From Hydractinia echinata (Eukaryota > Cnidaria > Hydrozoa > Anthoathecata > Hydractiniidae): a DNA stretch of 64,000 nt. The DNA is taken from contig JASGCC010000178.1 of the NCBI GenBank assembly GCA_030067915.1, positions 1 through 64,000 of the forward strand, written 5' to 3'. Shown here in pieces: positions 58,030 through 64,000 of the stretch (position 1 is the stretch's first letter; every line of letters starts with the position of its first letter). A program made the position numbers and the translations under genes. Under the pieces are notes generated by a model. The model saw only the letters and a program-made list of their open reading frames with translations, was not told where the DNA came from and ran no database searches.

Positions 58030-59700
58030 AAGAATCCACTGAATCTCTCATTAAACCGATGTAAGGTATACCAAACAAAAACATACAACACAGTAATTTG
58101 AATTTTCAAGTCTCTTTTATAACGGGATGGCAAAAAGAGAAAAAAGCCCTGGGATCGAGGTTGCTCACAATCTGCATTATTCTATGTTTATAACCGCTGA
58201 AACAAAACGTCTAAAAATATAAGCATGTGCAACCAAAAAAAACAAAAAAAACTATGAAATAAAAATGGAAAATGTCCAAAAAAAATCAAAGGCGTCTAAC
58301 AACCGTTTCGTAAAAAGCGAAATACGCTAAAACTATATACTTGCTTTGCCATTGCAGAAGTACACCAGGGAAAAAAAGGATACCAAACATTAAAAAAAAA
58401 TCCAACATTTTTCGTTAAGTCATACAAAATCAGCTATTCAGTCTATTTCATACGGCAAACCTTCCAAAGTTATACTCAAAATATAAGAAATTAATAGTTG
58501 AAAACACATAAAAGAGAAATATAAAAACTTGAATCATTTGGTATATTGTATATCTACCGAAATATTTCAATCCAAAATAATAAAAGAATAGTTTGCTTTA
58601 ACAGACCCAAACTTATAATCAAGAAAATCACGCATAAAATCAAAGAAGATAACAATGCAGCGTTTTCGAATGTAAGAATCGAATATATTTCAAACGATTG
58701 TAACGTAACAGATGTAAACATTAATTTAAGTTTAGATTTTGGGTTTAGATTTTTTATAACGACATCAACACTGAATCACACAGTCTGTAGTGTTAAAAAC
58801 AGTAACAACGGAAAAATTATTTTTTGCAGTTTATGTAAATTCTTCGCTAGGATATACACGCTGTTTTTATAAGAATAGTGTGTTTTAGTTTCAGCCTCGA
58901 TGTTCTTAACTTTTTTGACAAATGCTATCCTCATTATTCTCAATATGTTCTTAACATGACTATGGCCTGAAAATATATAATGCTTTAATAAAATAAAGCA
59001 TGCTATAAGTTACTATAGCTATCTAATGGCAATTCTACTACATGTAACGGCCCATTGCTTGGACACAAAAAAGTTCAGTTCGTTTGATATACAATAAAAA
59101 AAGTAAACTTCTAATCAAATTTTTGCGTCATACAAATGTTCATATTAAAAACAAACTATCAAGCTTAGACAAACTCTTAGGATATTCTAAACTTCTGACC
59201 CATTTTTCAGAGTATATTCTTACCAAATAATTGCTTAAAGAAAATATTTTCCGGCTCAAGACACAACAACAAACTTAATATTTAAGGAAAAATTTAGCTC
59301 TGAAAGAAACGGCTAAAAAGTCGTTATACACCCAAATTCATTTCTCTATCAAATAATTTAGACAACACACCTGCTTTTTTTTCACTTTCGCTGTAGGTCG
59401 CAAGCTAGGCTGAATAAAAGTCCAACCAGCTTTTTACTTCGATTACTAAATTTCGCTTCATCCCAAAGAGTACGAATTGAAAATGTATAGTTACAATTGT
59501 CTGATGCATTTCCAATCAATTCTTTTTGTGATGTTTTATCATCGTACGTTTTTATTCGTTTTAAAAAATATTTCTGACAACACTTCGTTCGACAACAACA
59601 GTTTGTTTTTTTACATTGTAAATTCGTATTACATTCATATTCGAATGCGATACAACCTCGGTCCCAGAACACAAAATCAGCTATTCAGTCTATTGCATAT
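58030..59700. repeat. Complex repeat, copy 1
   Basis: Signature blocks in order: CCGCTGAAACAAAACGTC, CTATATACTTGCTTTGCCAT, CAATGCAGCGTTTTCGAA, CTGAATCACACAGTCTG, TAATAAAATAAAGCATGCTA, and GAATGCGATACAACCTCGGT. Confidence 0.8.
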
Positions 59701-60490
59701 GGCAAACCTTCCAAAGTTATACTCAAAATATAAGAAATTAATAGTTGAAAACACATAAAAGAGAAATATAAAAACTTGAATCATTTGGTATATTGTATAT
59801 CTACCGAAATATTTCAATCCAAAATATTAAAAGAACAGTTTGCTTTAACAGACCCAAAATCAAGAAAATCACGAAGATAACAATGCAGCGTTTTCGAATT
59901 TAAGAATCGAATATATTTCAAACGATCGTAACGTAACAGATGTAAACATTGATTTAAGTTTAGGTTTTAGGTTTTTTATAACGACATCAACACTGAATCA
60001 CACAGTCTATAGTGTTAGAAACAGTAACAACGGAAAGATTACTTTTATAAGAATAGCGTGTGTTAGTTTCACCCTCGATGTTCTTAACTTTTTTGACTAA
60101 TGCTATCCTCATTATTCTCAATATGTTCTTAGCGTGACTATGGCCTGGAATATATAATGCCTTCATAAAATAAAGCATGCTATAATTTGCTATAGCTAAT
60201 GGCACATTCTGCTACATGTAACGGACCATTGCTTTGGACAGAAAAAAGTTCACTTTGTTAAGAAATATAAAACTAAACTACTAATCAATTTTGTGCATCA
60301 TACAAATTTTTGTATTTAGAAAAACAATCAAGCTTTGACATATTCTTAGGATATTCTTAATTCTGACCCATTGTTCAGAGTATATTCTTACAAAAAAGTG
60401 CTTCCTAAAGAAAATATTTTCCGGTTCAAGACACAACAACAAACTTAATATTTAAGGAAAATTTAGCTCTAAAAGAAACGGCCAAATAAA
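59690..60490. repeat. Complex repeat, copy 2 (truncated)
   Basis: Starts at AAATCAGCTATTCAGTCTAT and runs through the ribosome-like order of the same blocks (CAATGCAGCGTTTTCGAA at about 59881) to GAAACGGCC near 60480. Confidence 0.78.
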
Positions 60491-60519
60491 AACATAGAAT
60501 ACAGTAATTTGAATTTTTT

Positions 60520-62270
60520 AAAGTCACAATTTGCATTATTCTATATCTATAACCGCTGAAACAAAACGTCCAAAAAAATAAGCATGTGCAGCAATAAAAA
60601 AAATTAAAAAAAAGAGAAAAGAAGCCCTGGGATTGAGGTTGCTCACAATCTCCATTATATTTATACCCGCTGAAACAAAACGTTTAAAAATATAAGCACG
60701 TCCAACGACAAAATAAAAATAAAATAAGATAAAAATGCAAAAGATCTAACACAATGGAAGGTATCTAAGAATGGTTATGTAAAAAACTAAATCTGCTAAA
60801 ACTATATACTTGCTTTGCCATGCCAGAAGTACACCAGGGAAAATAGTATACCAGACATTAGAAAAAATCGTTAAGTCACACAAAAAAGTTTAGTGCAAAA
60901 TTTCCACAACGTACAGTTTCTAATGCATCATACCAAATTAGCTATTTAGTCTATTGCATACAGCAACCCTCCCAATGCGCAAACATGCCGTGCATGATAA
61001 CAATGCAGTGTTTTCGAATTTAAGAATCGAGTATATTTCAAACGGTAACGTTAGAGATGTAAACATTGACTTAACTTTGTTTACATTTAGGTTTATTATA
61101 ACGACATTAACCACTTCGTAGAGTTAAAAACAGTAACAACGGAAAAATTACTTTTTAAATTTTATATAAATTCTTCTCTACGATATACACGCTGTATTTT
61201 ATAAGAATTAATGTGTTTTTTTCGTTTCAGCCTTCATGTTTTTAACTTTCCCTGGTGTACTTGCCTATTGCTTTGGAGAGAAAAAGGTTAAGTTTGTGAG
61301 ATATATACGCAATGAAAAAGTAAACTTCTAATTAAATTTGTGCATCATACAAATTTTTATATTAGAACAAACAATCAAGCTTAGACATATTCTTAGGATA
61401 TTCTGACCCATTGTTTAGAGTATATTCTAACAAAAAAAGTTCTTAACTTTCTTGACAAATACTATCCTCGTGGCCTAAAAATATATAATGCCTCAATAAA
61501 ATAAAGCTTGCTATATATTGCTACAGCTATTGGCAATTTTTTTATATTTAGAACAAACAATCAGGGTTAGATATATTCTTAGAATATTCTGAACTTCTGA
61601 CCCATTGTTTAAAGTATATATATTCTTACAAAACATGTTCTTAATTTTCTCGACAAATACTATCCTCGTTATTCTTAATTACATTCTTAGCATGTCTATT
61701 TCCTGAAAATATATAATGCCTTAATAAAATAAAGCTTGCTATAAATTTGTCTTGCTATAACCCTGAGTATATTCTTACAAAAAAAATATGTTCAGGCTGA
61801 AGACAAAATATATTTAACTTCATTTTTTAAGGGAAAGTTTAGCTCGAAGCGTGTAAACGGCTTAAAAACGTTATTGACCTAAATTCATTTCTCTACCAGA
61901 TAATCTAAACAACACACCTGCCTTTCTTTCGCTTTCTCAGTAGTAGCTAGCGTTCTCTGGATAAAAGTCCAATCAGTTTTTTACTTCGATTACTAAACTT
62001 CGCTTCATCCCAAAGAAAACAAATTGAAAATGTATAAATAGCTAGAATTGTCTGATACATTCCAATCAGTTCTCTTTTTGACGTTATATCATCGTACGTT
62101 TTTCTTCTTTATAACAAATATTTCTGACAACAACATAAACTTTTCTTTTTCTCGCTCGACATAAACAGTCGCTCTACGACAACAGTTTTGTTTTTTACAT
62201 TTTAGATTCGAATTACATTCATATTCGAATGCGATACAACCTCGGTCCCAGAACACAAAAATGGAAAATA
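60520..62270. repeat. Complex repeat, copy 3 (rearranged)
   Basis: The first block is itself doubled (60540 and 60660). CAATGCAGTGTTTTCGAA lies at about 60999, repeated CAATCAAGCTTAGACATATT-like segments follow, and it ends again with GAATGCGATACAACCTCGGT near 62229. Confidence 0.75.
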
Positions 62271-62734
62271 TTGAAGAAACAAATAAGCTTTAATCTTACC
62301 TCGTGATGAGTAACATTGTTTGAAATAACTTTTTTCAGGATTACTTTGAAAAAGAGACAGCCTTCTTTGCTTCGGTTTTCTTTTAACAGTTGATAACAAC
62401 TTATCTCCGTGAGATACGGCACGCACGTAGTAAACCGGGGGTAAAATTTAATTATTTTATCTTTAACCAACCCGTGAGGCTTTTAAAACAAAAAACACAA
62501 AACAAATCAAAACGTTTTAAAATAAAAGAATAGTATTAATAAAATAACAAAAGAGTTTTATTTTTTAAACTAATAAGGAAAAAAGAATTAAATGTTTAAA
62601 TGATAACCCCCTGATTTGCGTTTTTTTTAACTTGGTAAATTTTAGCGTAACGCCACGTCATAAGAAAGTGACCCGTACTTTGCGTGTCGTGGACTCACAT
62701 GGTTACTCACACAAGCGTATTATTATATAGACTA

Positions 62735-64000
62735 GCCGAATTCCCGTGGAAGAATCCACTGAATGTCTCCATGAAATGCATGTAAGGGATACCAAACAAA
62801 AACATACAGCATATGGTAATTTGAATTTTCAAAACTCACATTTCAACTTCGACCTCGGGCTCTCTGAAACAAAACGTCTGAAAATATAAGTATGTGCAAC
62901 AAAAAAATAATAAAAAAAATTATAAAATAAAAATGGAAAATGTCCAAAAAATCAAAGGGGTCTAACAACCGTTACGTAAAAAGCGAAATACGCTAAAACT
63001 ATATACTTCCTCTGCCATTTCAGAAGTACACAAGGGAAAAAAGGATACCAAACATTAAAAAAAAATCCAACATTTTTCGTTAAGTCATACAAAATCAGTT
63101 ATTCAGTCTATTGCATACGGCAAACCTTCCAAAGTTATACTCAAAATATAAGAAATTAATAGTTGAAAACACATAAAAGAGAAATATAAAAACTTGAATC
63201 ATTTGGTATATTGTATAAAATATTAAAAGAACAGTTTGCTTTAACAGACCCAAACTTATAATCAAGAAAATCACGCATAAAATCAAAAAAGATAACAATG
63301 CAGCGTTTTCGAATTTAAGAATCGAATATATTTCAAACGATCGTAACGTAACAGATGTACACATTGATTTAAGTTTAGGTTTTGTGTTTTTTATAACGAC
63401 ATCAACACTGAATCACACAGTCTAAAGTGTTAGAAACAGTAACAACGGAATAAGAATAGCGTGTGTTAGTTTCAGCCTCGATGTTCTTAACTTTTTTGAC
63501 TAATGCTATCCTCATTACTCTCAATATGTTCTTAGCCTGACTATGGCCTGGAATATATAATGCCTTAATAAAATAAAGCATGCTATAACTTGCTATAGCT
63601 AATGGCACATTCTGCTACATGTAACGGACCATTGCTTTGGACAGAAAAAAGTTCACTTTGTTAAGCAATATAAAACTAAACTACTAATCAACTTTGTGCA
63701 TCATACAAATTTTTGTATTTAGAACAAACAATCAAGCTTTGACATATTCTTAGGATATTCTTAATTCTGACCCATTGTTCAGAGTATATTCTTACAAAAA
63801 AAGTGCTTCCTAAAGAAAATATTTTCCGGTTCAAGACACAACAACAAACTTAATATTTAAGGAAAATTTAGCTCTAAAAGAAACGGCCAAATAAAAACAT
63901 AGAATAGTAATTTGAATTTTTTAAAATCACAATTTGCATTATCCTATATCTATAACCGCTGAAACAAAACGTCCAAAAAAATAAGCATTTGCAGCAATGA
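62735..64000 (-). mobile_element. Next Helitron-like copy, runs off the window
   Basis: Its minus-strand 3' end (hairpin GTGGATTCTTCCAC, then GGCTAG) abuts the 5' end of the neighbour. The contents repeat copies 1-2 (CAATGCAGCGTTTTCGAA at about 63297). Confidence 0.65.

Larger units (their letters stand above)
58011..62734 (-). mobile_element. Helitron-like element, about 4.7 kb, filled with complex repeats
   Basis: The minus-strand 5' end TCTATATAATAATACGC lies at about 62734. The 3' end has the perfect hairpin GTGGATTCTTCCAC and GAGCTAG then T near 58015. The same 3' module recurs at 62735, just beyond the 5' end, so two copies sit head to tail. No Rep or helicase motif is visible; the interior is 2-3 diverged copies of a repeat unit. 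Confidence 0.6.

Noticed and set aside
59382..59672. Cys-rich 96-codon minus-strand frame as a gene
   Set aside because: Its second copy at about 61940-62250 is broken, and both lie within repeat arrays; kept only as an observation on the repeat.

Overview
This is an AT-rich animal genomic window from a retroelement-rich invertebrate. Genes are intron-split with GT-AG boundaries and micro-exons. Between them lie Penelope-like elements (PLEs), CR1/Jockey-type LINEs, a DIRS-like relic, tRNA-derived SINEs, Helitron-like repeats and several cut-and-paste DNA transposons. The mix (PLEs with hammerhead ribozymes, an element pairing THAP with SWIM/YqaJ, tyrosine-recombinase genes) fits a cnidarian, perhaps a hydrozoan. 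That assignment is inference; no species-diagnostic gene is present. There is one 100-base assembly gap at 13267-13366.

Layout. 1-2.9 kb holds little beyond a 10-bp minisatellite and a PLE endonuclease scrap. 3.0-7.55 kb on the minus strand is a real multi-exon gene. It starts, as far as visible, with an SH2 domain and continues into short proline-rich exons that were tandemly duplicated in phase. 7.7-11.9 kb is mobile DNA: a PLE RT scrap, a Helitron-like stretch carrying a tRNA-SINE, a LINE 3' end, and an inverted PLE junction ending in a degenerate hammerhead. 13.3-15.6 kb is a large inverted repeat beside the gap. 17.7-23.6 kb is a decayed zinc-finger plus tyrosine-recombinase gene with a tandemly repeated N-terminal region. 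25.0-27.2 kb has a chain of short exon-like segments. 28.9-31.3 kb is a TIR element with a MADF gene, interrupted by a LINE. 31.8-34.2 kb holds two PLE copies among (TA)n tracts. 38.1-40.6 kb is a complete-ended ISL2EU-like transposon with decayed THAP transposase and SWIM/YqaJ genes. 40.9-41.7 kb is a DIRS-like RT relic. 45.2-46.7 kb holds a SINE, a second tRNA-like SINE, a PLE fragment and a palindromic mini-PLE with two hammerheads. 47.8-50.2 kb is a LINE with a TTA-flanked MITE at its 3' end. 54.5-55.5 kb is the only intact long single-exon gene, a membrane-anchored SGNH/PC-esterase-like protein. 56.0-64.0 kb is Helitron-like DNA with head-to-tail junctions and complex repeats.

Most striking: at least four hammerhead-ribozyme-like folds in PLE terminal repeats. 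Two different terminal-repeat types show compensatory changes in helix I and helix II, the copies are arranged as inverted pairs, and they sit next to (TA)n microsatellites. The SH2 gene is also notable, because its FLVR arginine is replaced by Phe and its proline-rich exons form a phase-consistent tandem array. No two genes here form an operon or an obvious pathway; the two real host genes (SH2 adaptor, esterase) look unrelated.
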